64,000 nt of DNA, taken from Protula sp. h YS-2021 (taxonomy: Eukaryota; Annelida; Polychaeta; Sabellida; Serpulidae). A program made the translations under genes and the position numbers. Positions 21,842-35,300 of this stretch are shown here, piece after piece (the first letter of the stretch is position 1; each line of letters starts with the position of its first letter). Location: the NCBI GenBank assembly GCA_949752745.1, contig OX457026.1:33409911-33473910 (forward strand), given 5' to 3'. Below the pieces are notes generated by a model. The model saw only the letters and a program-made list of their open reading frames with translations. It did no database searches and had not been told where the DNA came from.

Positions 21842-24800
21842 CTTAAAGTCAAGAAAAATGCGCACCTTGAACATTAAACAAAAACATACAATTAGCATTA
21901 ATCCCATCATTTGAAAATATGAATTTTCAATACAGAATGAAAAGGATAGTCTAGAATTTCAAACATTTGGACTATTTTGTATTGCATTTTATTATTTATG
22001 TCAAGTTCTAAATATTTTTAATTTGCTAAGCAGTTTTCAAAAGATTGATCAATTTGGCTCATCTTTTTTTCAAACTACAATATCGTTTACACCAGAAAAT
22101 TCAAAAGACACTTTATTAATATTAATTACCTGGATGCCAGGAAGAAAATGAAGAGAATGAAGTAATAATACCAAATTGGCATTGTTATATCGAGTGAACT
22201 CAGAATATCATCACCAGATACTGTCCTCTTAGAAGTTGTAAGACAGCCTTCAAATGCAGTTGTATTTGCAGGAAGACATCTAAAAAGGATACTTGTTTTA
22301 TATTCATTTCAGTTTTATGTTATTACAAAGGCACGTAAAAATTGCAAGATTTTGCCGATTTAAATAAGCATTAAGAAGAAGTATTTAGAAGAAGTATTTA
22401 CCTCTGTAAATAAGACCCAGAACACTGCACCTTTTCATAGTCCAACGTTTTTATTGAAAAATACGTTTTTAGGTTACAAACGGTAGAAAGTTTCAGATGT
22501 GTTTGTTATCAACTAAACTATTAATTGTTTCTTCCTCAAATAAGGTATTTAAATTTTACATTTTCACGCTTTCATTTAGTCACATGGCCTTACTTTAATT
22601 CTGGTCCATATCGAAATTCTAGAGTTAAAGCTGCTTGAAATGCGTGCGAAAAGGGTGACAAGTATTTTAACCACGATATCCATATCCTTAAATGGCGCTG
22701 GAAGTATCCCCCTGTTTTTTAAGTTATTAATGTAAAGTACCAAATTAAAACCTTTTATAAAATTTCATATGTACAAACATAAAAATTACAAGTCCTAATT
22801 TTTTAAGTTATTTAGTATATTTACACATTTACAAAGTTCCTAACATGTATGCATTTTTGTTATCTTTACGCTATGTTAAAACTGGCAATTTATGCATAGA
22901 ACAGTTAATGAAACATTAAAGAAACACACCTGGATCTAATATAAATGTCATACACGTAAAAACAAATAAACTTGGTGAAAGTCTCACCCACTAGAAAGAA
23001 GCAAATCATTGTCTCTGTTGCCACTGCGACTACCTTTTTCACACTTGTGAACAACACCCCGATGAATAATCCAATACCCTGTGTATTACATTGTGAAATA
23101 TTATCAAATAGAACTACATATGAGGGTTTTCTCTTATGAATTTCGATTGGACTGGCAAGACCAGTACCTTATCGCGCCTGTGTCACAGTACCGCAGTTTG
23201 TTGCGTCTCATAATGTATACCAGAGTTGCACAATTTATGAAAAAAAGTTTTCAAACGTCCATGGTCATATATGATCAGAAGATCTGACAAATAACTAGAA
23301 CTCGGTTATGTAATGCTTTAAAAATGTGGATTTTAAAACAGATTTTTTTCTGCAGAAATCCAAGTTTTGAAGAAGGCAATGGATGTGGTCAAACGGTTTA
23401 GCCTTAGAAATTGTTCTGGCAAGACTATTTTTGCAAGATTCTGCCGTTTGTGGGGTTGTTTTATTTTGTCAATACGTTTCAAAACTAAAATAAACAGCCG
23501 ATGTTGCTGTTGATGAAGAGCATGGAGAGCTTGTTGTCTGAGATACAACCAAGGCCTTGTACAGAGTCAGAAGAATTAACTGCATGAGATAACATTACTT
23601 TACATTTAAAACGCATATCCAAAGTCAAAACGTATTGACACGAAGTAAATTTAATGCTGTAATTTAAAAATCTCTTATTAAACTATCCAGCAAATAGACG
23701 TGTGTTATCTAATCCGATTAGCTTGGCGAATTGAAATTTTCATAGTTTTAGAATAAGAAATACTAGCAACATTATTTTAAATTATTTCTTAATATTGATA
23801 ACTAGTTATTTACTATACTTCTACGAAAGCTTAAGCTTGATACTGAACAAGCTCCACGAGCTGACATGACAGGCTTTTATGTTTAAAAACACACCTGAGA
23901 AATTTTAAGGTGTCCAGAAGGAACAGCAATTTTAATTTCGGTTTCTTTTACCTTGGTGTGAAAGTGCACGATGCACTTTATTCCACGAAAACTCAAAACC
24001 AGAGATAACAATCCGTTTAACATGAACAATTATGTTATGTTTGGTACTCTATTTGATGTTAATTATTGCCATGATGAGAAAGTGCACTATCCTATCATGT
24101 GAACATGCAGTCTTACAGTGCATGTGTAAGCCTTGTTTAATGTGGTCACTCATGTTAGTAGTGATATTCTTAATGTGACAGGGCACAAGTCACTCTGTTT
24201 TACTATCCATGCTAGTTGTTAATTATGGTCCTCGATGTGCAGTGGTAATTCGGTCTGGTAAATATGCAAAATCAAAAATCAAACACACCTCTATTTGGTT
24301 CAGACCCTTACGCTAATGTACACTCACCACTCTACTTGAAGTTTATGATGGTCATTATGTGAAACTTGCCATGTTAGTTTGAAAACATATCACTGAAAAG
24401 AACGTATTGAAATGTATTAAAATGTGGTAGTTAGTATAAAGTTTTCAAATCATTCTAGTTTATTACTTTGATGTAAACGCGTGCTGATCAGTTTCGGTGT
24501 TTCGTGTTGTTGGCAAACAAGAAAAGTCAAAAGAAAAGTATAACACCGTATATGCTGTGGACATTTATAGTTATGTGCACTCACCAATCTAATTGATATT
24601 TGAAATTATTATGTGAAAGTAAACTGATGATTATATCTGAAGCGTGTAACTCAGAAACAAGGAGTGAATAATTGATGTTACGGTGCATTAGAAATCTTGT
24701 TGTTCTGTGACATGATTTAAATGTGAATTTGCACATAGCTATTTGATTGTCAAAAAATGCAAAAAATTTTTTAGTATTTTTTTTAAAAGTTTATAAATAA

Positions 24801-25000
24801 CACGGGCGGATCACTCAATTTATGGCTGATTTGAAAAAGGCATTTTACTTATGAAATATAAGTGTTTTTCGCAGCATAAGCTTTCGGAAAGCGAAACCTT
24901 ATAGTTACTGAGAACTTGTGTGATGCAAAAATGTGTAAATTTCAATATGTTCCAAAAGGCTGGGCCTATAAGTTTGCAACCAACGATGCAAACTGTAAAG

Positions 25001-25071
<71 letters not shown>

Positions 25072-25715
25072 CATTCTTGTCTTTATACAGGGAGATCATG
25101 TCTTATACATGTCTTATACATAGCACTTAGGGAGACCATTTGTATATTTTCACCTTTGAGCTTAGAAAGACAAAAATTACAAAAAAATGTAGCAAAAATT
25201 AAGCACAAAAGTTGGTCTACTGATTTTTTCTATATTTTCCATGGCATTTTAGGCGACCTAGCTAAACCATTTTATTATTATTGTTATTTGTTATTGTTTA
25301 GAAGTTATACGCATGTACGACAGCCTTGCGATATGACACTATGCACATATTACCAATGACTGGGTCATTTGGTTCTACTTTGCATGGAAATATGTGCAAG
25401 ATGCTTCATATTTATAGGTTAAAATATTATTACGTGATATTTAAACTCAATTCTTTGCTACTTTGAGTAGCAAAGAATTGAAGTAGTAATTAATGACAAA
25501 CCAAATGTCTCTTCAAGTTGTATATGTGGTCGCCTTAAGTCGGCTTATACACCTAGAAATATACAACCAACAATAAGGGGACCATATATTTTTCATGAAT
25601 ATGTGCAAGAGTTTTATATTATTGAGACAAAATAGTATTAAATGTTATTTAAACTCCTTAAAAATTACTTTGGTAGGCAAAAACGTAATGAATATAAAAC
25701 GAAAGTCGGTTTGCA

Positions 25716-25760
<45 letters not shown>

Positions 25761-26256
25761 TAAGGATACGTTTTATTACGTCATAATGTTTATTACGCCA
25801 TAATGTTTATCACGTCATAATGCATCTTGCTCTAAATATTCGTTTCTTCGAAAAAATACCTGTTTAGAGTGCTAAATTGTCTTTTTCTTCAATTTCGTGC
25901 TAAACCATGTGTAAGTATGTTGAATAGTTAAGGAAAACAATACTGGTTGCTATAATATTTTTAAATATGTAATATATACCGGATTTTAAATATAAATGGC
26001 AGTTTTCTCTGTACAAGGTATAAAGTTTAGGATCATATTGAAATTTTGTAATCGAGTGTCAACACACAAATTTAATTTTAAACAAAAGTATATTATATTG
26101 CCTATGCAATAAAATCATTCGGTTTTCTTTGTTTGCTTTGTAGTGTAGTAACGTTTAAACACGATAAGAATTAAGGAGAGTAACTTATGGTCTCCCTAAA
26201 TATTTGGTCTCCCTAATACTGTTGATTTAGCAAAAATGGTCTCCTTATTGCTGGTG

Positions 26257-26350
<94 letters not shown>

Positions 26351-29300
26351 GTGAATTGACTGAAATTTTTAGGCAATACGTGTATTGGCTGTGAAGGTCA
26401 CTCAGTACGTGTATTGACTAAAATTCTCAGGTAATTCATGTATTGACTGAAATTAAAGGCCACCCAGTACACAGAGTGCCTGAAGATGAAGATGGGGTTC
26501 GGGCAATACGTGTTTTGACTAAAATTTTTAGACAATTCGTGTATTCAACAAACCTTAAGGCCGCTTTGTACACAGATTGTCTGAAGATGATTTAGGCAAT
26601 CTGTGTATTGTAAATTGACACATATTGATATATATAAAATATTTGACTGTGAATAAATAAGAAAGCTGTTTTTCTACTAATTGCAACTAATAAAATGTAC
26701 GTTATGTGCTGGGTAATGTAATCGTGTGTAAGACACCCAGTCATTTTTATGTAAAGAGTAATTAAAATTCTGAGTAACTAAGTTTCCTACTCCGCAGAAA
26801 TAAGTAATTATCTTTTGGCCCATCGGCGAAATCAGTATAGACACTGTTCTTATATTCAGTCATTAATTGCATTCTAAGAAGCAGGTCTATCTTTTCGCTT
26901 AATTGCAATCGAAAGATATGTACTGATGGTTAATTTTGTAATTATATTGATGTGTAATTATGCGTTGAAGTATTAATATTTTGTTATTTCAAGTTGCAAT
27001 TTCACCGCCCCTTAGTCCCATTATTCAGATTAATTGCATACTAAGAATTGAGCATATCCTTTAAATCTTTTGCCCTCTCACATTATGTACCGATGCGTAT
27101 TTGTAATCGTGTAATTTTATTGATGTGCAACTAAGGATGGAGGTGTTAATATGTTATGTAATTATTGTCAAACAACGTCACAAAATGAATAAAATAACAA
27201 CAGTTTTGTTTCAATTATCAGACAAAGTACTTCAGGCAATACGTGTATTGACTGGCCTCTAATTTCAGTCAATATGTGAATTGCCTGAAAATTTTAGTCA
27301 GTACACGTATTGTCTGACCCTCACAGCCAATAGAGGTATTGCCTGAAAATTTCAGTCAATACACGTATTGACTGAATACACAGATTGACTGTAACATATA
27401 TAGATATATATATATAATGATAAAATGAATATGATCCCCAAGTATAAAATATCAATGTAATACTTATACTAAAGTGGCACCTGTTTGGGTTTAAACATTG
27501 ACCAAGATACAATTATTATTATCATTACCATATTATGCTTATTATTATCATTAGTAGTAGTATTATCAGTGGAAGTGGAAGTGGTAGTAGTAGCAACAAT
27601 AGTAGTAGTAGTAGAAGCATTAGTAGCATTATCAACATTTGTAACGTGCTTAACGGTGCGCACAACATTTTGAAAACCTTTAATAAGGAACACGAATAAT
27701 TTAGCGGCTACCTATTATGGAGAGATTTAACTGCATTTTGCCAGTCAAAAGAAAGCCAAGGAAATGTTTAGTTTTCTGACTCATGCTTGCTACTTCAAGC
27801 CTCAGTCCAACATATAACTCTCTGCATTGAAGCTAAACATCATCTATACATATTGTGTAACCTATGTATATATTGTGTAAATATCACCATAAAGCAGTTC
27901 ATAAAATAGATCAGTTGATGCATCTAATACTCTCACAGCTACAAGGCCAAGTATAACGCACAAAAGAACGAAAAAAAAAACAATAGCGTTTTTACGACTT
28001 TCAAAAAAGAATCAAATGACACTCAAGTGTGTCTAAAATATTTTTCAAATTGACAGTTCCTTTTAAAAAATTGAAATAATAAAATTTTAAATTTAAAAAA
28101 TGAATATTTGTGATATCACTTGAACAACTTTAGAAAAGAATTTGCCAACACCAGTTGCTTAGCAAACCAGTGCAGAGTTTAAATGTTCATGCAGAACTAC
28201 ATGCAAATTGTTTAGATTTAGTGGCGAAATCAAATAACATATCCAATACCATTTGACGTACATAATAAACTAAACATAAGGTCCCTTTACAGCCGATTAG
28301 TACATAAAAATAATTTATTGGTGCTTCAGGCTTACATTAAGCTACAGCATCTTAGTACTATCGTAACGAAAGCAATACATACTTGTATGGCCAAAACATA
28401 AATCAGCGTTAGTGGCAGGAAGGAGAAAAACGTCCACGCTGAAGGGTTAAGCCCAATTGCCCAATACACAATAGTAACGAACAAGGTGGGCATGCACACA
28501 ACGAGTGGCAGTTCACTGGTCTGTTTTGCAAGCCAATAGGCTGACAGGCGATACATGCCCGCTGAGCGCTCTCTCATAATCACTGCATTCTCTTCCCCAA
28601 CTGTAATAAAACATTATCTGTGGAGAAATATTTGAAGTATATAGCATTCTAATAAAAGTTTAAATGTTGGCACACAAATGGATTACCATAAATTACGATT
28701 TATTATTATCGGATCTATAATGTAGCAGAAATGTCTGTTTGCTGTAACTTGTAAGTTTATTTCAGTTTTCTTAGGTGTGCTCGAGGGGTTTAAAAGTGCC
28801 CCCAGCTGAAGCTCCCCTAGGCTAAAGCGCCCCTGGTTGATGCGAACCATGATTTTTCTTCTTAAAATATTGTTACAATTTTACAGGAAATGTAAAATTG
28901 GTTATTTATAGAAATTGCTTATTTAAACAGGAGCAACAGTGTCTTTGATGTTCCTTCAATTTTTTGAACTTGTAATTACTAGGTAGTATCTCTCGCCACG
29001 CCTCAGAAATACTTTCATTTATTTTCAGTGCTTTTAGTGCCTTTTAAAATACCGTTGATTAACTCTTACAACTGATGGTTCATTTGCAATTACAGTTGAC
29101 TATTCTGCAAAGAATGACCGGAGAGTTTATTACTTTGAGTAATTGATTGCAGGTATTTGACAAGAGTTTGTCAAATTAAAGTAGATTATCGAGGATTAGC
29201 TCATGACAATAAAAATGAATAAAGGTGAATGTAATGTTCTTATTTCACTGGAAAAAAGAAGTATAAAAAAGAGAGAAAAATTCTTCTGAAAATAGCAAAA

Positions 29301-32300
29301 AGAAAACGGATGCGCATTAACCGGGGCGCTTTAGCCTTGGGTCGCTTTAACTGAAGGTGTTTAACTGGATCCTGGAGTGGTATTCTGCTCCGTCCTTATA
29401 TTTAAGGACGTCCTTATTCTCGAGATTAGATGGTTCATCCCTAATTTTTATCCTTACTTTTAAAAGACTTTGTTAAGTTTGAGGATAGAGCAGAATAGCG
29501 TTTTTACCCTTATTTTTTAAAATAAGGACATCCTCAAAAATAAGGACAGAGCAGAATACCACTCCTGGGCTTGATACATTGCATGGGCACCATATTTAGT
29601 TAGCTAACAAATGGACAAAAGATACTTTGTGATAAAAAGTACTACTATATCATTAAATAGCCCATACCACTTTTGTCTGTTTGGATTAAATACAAAATAC
29701 CAATGACCATGAATCACTGACATAGTTAATGAAATCAACCCATTATTAACCCATTAACAATACTGGTTCTGCATGCTGACAAAAAACCTGTTGAGTAAGA
29801 TAAAAACACCTGGAAAAATGTGAAAAATACACAAAGAAGTGCCCTACAACCTTTACCATGAATAAAAACATATTGATGACATTTTTCGAGTAACTAAAAT
29901 TTCAAATGATTTAAGTATTCACAAATAATTTGTAATTTAAATTCAATATATATGATAAATGCACATTTACTCACAAGCCGAAGATGCTCCAAGAATTGTA
30001 TCAAATCCCCAAAATGATAAAATGAAGAAGATCTGGAAATTAATAGCACAATTTTATGCAGGCATCCTCATGATGAAAATGGATACAAATGCATCATACA
30101 TCTATTTTACATATTTCCTATAAAACAAATGGCAACAATTTTTATTAAGAGTTGAAAATATGCAATCGCTATCGGAATTAGCAAAATCTTATTGTGATGG
30201 CTAAACCTTAACCATATTTATATTGACTTAAAGGTGAATTTCAAACATACCGCTCCCAAACGATCGTCAAGAGCTTCTTCACTTCTATCAAGTTGAAACC
30301 AGATCACACCTACAAAAACAGTTACACGGTGATGTGCATTACTTATCAAACTAATAAACCTTGTTCAGGTATTCGCTTCACCATTATAAAGGATAGATTA
30401 AGAATAAAATCTTGATATATCATTTATGTAATGGAATTTATTGGAAGCATACATTAAAATGAAAAAAAAAACTTTCTAGGAGACAATGTAGTTACATGCT
30501 CTTTATTTGGGAAACACTGATTTACCTCTTTTGTTTCATATATTGTTTAGAAAACACTGCTCATTGCTATTTCTCTTATAATAAATAACAGCAGACTTTC
30601 TAGTATTAAACTGCAACTTCATATTTTGGATTTCGCTTTATGTATATATATGGTCATATTATTATTTTGACTGTACCTGTATGAATTTCAAACTTACTTG
30701 CTAAGATACAAACAAAACTGTTGTTTATTACATTTATTGGTTGAAAGAAGTTCTGCCTCGAATAAATCATCAGCCGTTGAGTGAGCACTTTGTATTGCGT
30801 CCAGAATCCTTAGAATGTGAACGAATATGCTTCCGTTAAATATACTAACACAATTTAAATGGCAAATAGTGTAAGACCAAATATCCCTCTGATACACTCT
30901 ATTTGACTCGAACACACAAAATTCATTTCAAAGACATTACGCCTGCAGTTTGACAACTATTCTAATGGTCACGTGACTGTGAGTTGTAAAATTCAAACAA
31001 ATGACGCTAAATGTCAAAGACGGAAATTAATTAGTGTGCTTCCTGCCGGCATGTCAGAAGCGGCAGTTTTCAAAACACTCTGAGTTGCTGTATCAACAAT
31101 TTGTGTCTTCAGCGATGCCACTAAGGCTCAGTTGGGCCCATAACCGGGTCAACCAAGTATTACAAAGCTAGAGCAGGATAGAGCTCTTCGAGATCGCTTC
31201 CTGTCTTTAATTTCATCAGGCAGACGTAACAACCGCATCAGTAAGCAAACTGCGCTATGCTGGCTGCTCGAACCTGGAATATTGCCGCAAGCCTGCTCAT
31301 ACCAGTGTTGACGACGAAACCGAGCACTAACCATTTGGGGTTCAAACAAATTTGTGTTCGTTAAGCAGATAGATTTGAAGGAATATGATGGTGTGGGTTG
31401 TTGTTCCACTGATTTGCTAATCACATCTGCTAGTCATCTGCTAGGCAAACTGACCACAAGGTGTTATGCTGAAACTGCCTTAGAAGGAGAAATCATGCCG
31501 TACTATACAAACGACCGTACAATCTCCGCACTCTTCTGACTTGAAGTCGAGGCAAAAAAGCCAAGTGGCACCCAGACACGCTTTGATTGTGGGATTGCAT
31601 AGCATTCCGCGTGGTAGGATAAAACAGTTTATAAAGCTGATGCCATGATGCATCAATGCAATTATGCATCAGGTCAGAGAAAGACACGTAAGATTTTGAC
31701 AACTGCACTGTCCAGTCTGGCAATGTTGTTCAATTACCGTTGTTGCAGAATGTGAGTTGGACTGAAGTTCTGCATATTTGTAGTGAATATCTGACTTGTT
31801 GTCCTGTGAAATTTTCTGAATATTTCTTTAGATATAGCAATTTTTCAAGTTAGTGTATTGTTTTAATATTTGCAATTTCAAAAATCATTCTCTTTTAAGG
31901 TTTGTTGTATTTCTTGTTTATGGGACTGGTTATTTTGGATTGGATTGGAAGCAAGCGCGTGATTTCTGAGAAAGGAACACGCAGGGGTGAGTTCTTTGTT
32001 TTTTCCAAGTACTCAGATCCAGTTCAACGCTAACCCTATGGTATGTCACTATTATAGCACAAACACAAATAATAATGCCTCAGATAAACGAACGGAGCAG
32101 ATCCAAACTCTTTTTTCCTTATATTGCTTCTCAGTATTGTGTGGTCGTTCGTCACACAGAACATAAAGGATTTTATTAGAAAACTCTTGTCAACTTCACG
32201 TCAGCCTATACCTGGCATTCATTTGAATTCCCTTTTTGTTGTTTAATTTATTTCGATGGCACTTTTCTGCCGTTTCTGTAAGCTGGTCAGCACTTTCATT

Positions 32301-35300
32301 CAGTATGTAGTATGACATGTTTTAGCTTAACATTTTATGTAAAACACGATTGTGTTTGAGAAAACAATTAATGCTCCTAATTTTAAAACGTAACGAAGAC
32401 TGCCAGTTGTCGCCATAATATCTAGGTTAGTATGAGGAATCACACAGTTGAGATAATATTCTGACCACTGAAGAGCAAAGGAAGTATTCCCTCTTATAAT
32501 TAAAACCCAGGAATTGTAGCAAAATTTGTCAACAACCTTAACGTAATGTTTTGCAAAAGTAATGCCATCAAATTTGTTCATATATAGGCAAAGTACAAGT
32601 TTATTTCTTATCCCTGCTCTTTTGCATAGCATTTCATCACAATGCTTAGAATCATTTGAGCCGATTGTGCGTTTTGTTTTATGATGGAGAAGAAATTACC
32701 TGTTTGCCATTTTAGTTCCGTTTCCATGTAGTAGCTTAAATGCAAATCAGTGTCCAATAGAGATATTTTCCTTTCAGTAGTTTTTTCAACATTTTCTTCA
32801 TTCCCTGAGTATAAACATTATATGTAATACTGATTAGGCTTTGTCTGCCGAAGAAAAACGAATTGCTGCTCAAAACTTTCGAAATTTATAGAAGTGTGTT
32901 TCTATTTAACCAAACTCAATTAGGTGTCAGGACACGACTCCAACGTTCAATGCCAACTGGAAAATTTCACAGAACAGATCCGTCAGTTTTCGGCTGATTT
33001 CAAAATAAGTACATCTATAATATATATTTACTATGTAAATACTATGTCTATACAACAACGGATCGATATATAATTTGTAGACTTATGCAATTCCACTTCC
33101 ATCAACAGATGCCACAACTGATCTAGAACCAATGATAAATCTATTAATGATAATTCAAAGCAAAACTCATTGTCCTGATGTTTGGCATTTGAAATTAGTC
33201 ACATTCTAGTGCAAGAATTGGTTCAGCATTTTTTAAAAAATAGGTAAAGTTAATCTCTTATTGAAAAGCAACCTGTCACAATCTGTTTACATTGTTAATG
33301 TTTGTAGAAAATAAGCAGTAGGCCGATTGTTTTAGGTGTGTTGCATTATTTCCAGAAATATGTATTTACAACCGAAAATTAAAAAATTACAAACGAATGC
33401 TTATGTGTATGTTTATATTTACACTTCAAAATGAAGCATGAGAACATGCATGGGAACCCCTTTTCCTAACCAGTCGTTTTCATTCGCAAAAGGTAAAGCT
33501 TAAAACATATCAGTACAATAGCTGAGTATGAGCGTCCTTTTCTTACAAAACAAGAATTGGAAGAACACCTCTCCCTCTCCTAACACTAATGCGAAAAGAT
33601 TTTGCTACCTTTTTTGTGTTCATAATCTTCCAAACTAGATTGACTTGGTGTTTTCTTGAATGCTGCATTTTTAATCCCGGGAGAAAAACTCACACTGCTT
33701 TTACGCCTAGAAGTTTCCTTACTATAGAGATCAAGGTCAGAAGCAGAAATTTGCTTCTTGACCCCTGTCCACCACGCCTCCTGTCTTTCACAACATACAA
33801 TTTCACAGGCCATTAAGGAACGCAAAAAGCGTTTGCTGTAAAAAGATTAAAATAATGATTTTTGGAATATAGGTAAAACAATGAATTACTCAAATAATTG
33901 CTGTTATTATGGTATGAATACATGTGTATGCAAAAAGAAGTTAATTATAGCACTATTACCTTTTTTGCAAGTTTTCTTGTGTTAATATTTTCTTTATATC
34001 CGACCTGGTTCTCAGCTGTTCCACTACACAACAAAATTTTTCGTTAAAAGGTTTTTGAATGGCATTTGTCTTTCCAAATATTGTATAAGAGGTAACAGTA
34101 AATCATTTCGCTTTAGAATCACCAATGATGCAAGTATATGTATATAATATATAATAGGTCGACAAAACACAAGAAGTCATCAGGGTGGCAATAAGTCTGC
34201 AATACTTAAGCAGTTAAGTAATTCAATACATATTTGATATAAATTAAAAATTGATGAAATATATTCCTGTAGACATCACTAAGACAACATTTTGCTGACA
34301 TATTTCAGCTTTTTACAATACTCTCCAATAAGTCGACACATTTGGTTTCGACGTACTATTTTGTATAGAATAAACTTAGATTAAGTTAAACGTTAATCTA
34401 AATCAAGGTTAATACATTTGTACCATAATATTATATTACTATTATAATCCCTGACATGAATAATTTTACTGGCACAAAGCTTTGCCAATTGTTTTATAGC
34501 GATTTGAAACTGGCATTTATTTTTCTCAATAAGTCACCATTATGTATTTAAGCTTTTACGATATAAACCTTAATAAAAGAAAACTAAACAAACTTAACTA
34601 AAGATTAGTAATAATACAGGGAGAAAAGACGCATATTATACTTTTAAATTGATATTAAATATGTAATGAATTATTTTAGTTTATCTATTGTAAACGTATT
34701 GCCACTCTGATAACTTTTTACGTTTTGTCGATCTATTGCCGCTTGCATAGCTACATATATAATTTTTGGTACTGATATATTCTCTTAGAAAAATACAATT
34801 CAAAGTTCCTCTGCGATGAACTGTTTCCTTTGTACGAACGTTGCCAATCCTGAAATAAACTTATATTTAATATTTCTCTATATTTCAAAAAGCACAGTAC
34901 TGAATATCAATTGGAAAGAACACAAGATGTAAATGAACAAGGTCTAAATTAACAAATATTGTCACTTGCGCTTCGCAAATGTATATGTTTGCAAAACAAC
35001 ACGAATTATGAAGTAACCTAAAAACAAGAAAAAAAATCAAGGTTTTTTTCTATCAAAGATTAAAAAATAAAAATTATCACTTAAAAGTTATTTATAACAC
35101 CCGAAATCATTTAAGAAACTGCTCAAAGAGCTTGGACGTTTTGGAGCGAATGACAGTTAAGAACGATTTTAAAAACCTTCGATAGCGATAAAATATGCAA
35201 GAGTGATAACACCTTCTACCTATTACATTTGTAAATTTTCAGAGCTGGTGCATTTCTATCATCGCATACATCATCCAGTATAATTGGGAAAATAATATTC

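Larger units (their letters stand above)
23079..28382 (-). other. ABCG intron 13 (5.3 kb, repeat-filled)
   Basis: Contains three (TA)n tracts, the dispersed GGTCTCCCTAA repeat and a TIR element, which are listed separately. 23.1-25.0 kb has no recognised feature beyond short ORFs. Confidence 0.8.

Noticed and set aside
26350..27412. CRISPR-like array
   Set aside because: Repeats are irregular, inverted between the two ends and in a eukaryotic intron.
31900..31990. Plus-strand exon-like stretch ([16 protein letters not shown]) with AG and GT ends
   Set aside because: No neighbouring exon on that strand and no family match; likely chance.
32327..32632. 101-codon minus ORF in the ABCG interval
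   Set aside because: Does not splice in frame with its neighbours and has no membrane-domain motif.
32901..33010. Candidate exon after TTTTCCAG (GIERWSRVL)
   Set aside because: No donor before the in-frame stop, and exon 9 already joins exon 8 in phase.
34780..34860. Extra ABCG exon after TTTATTTCAG
   Set aside because: It would break the frame after NPADFI, while exon 6 joins directly to exon 7 to give NPADFIMEQL.
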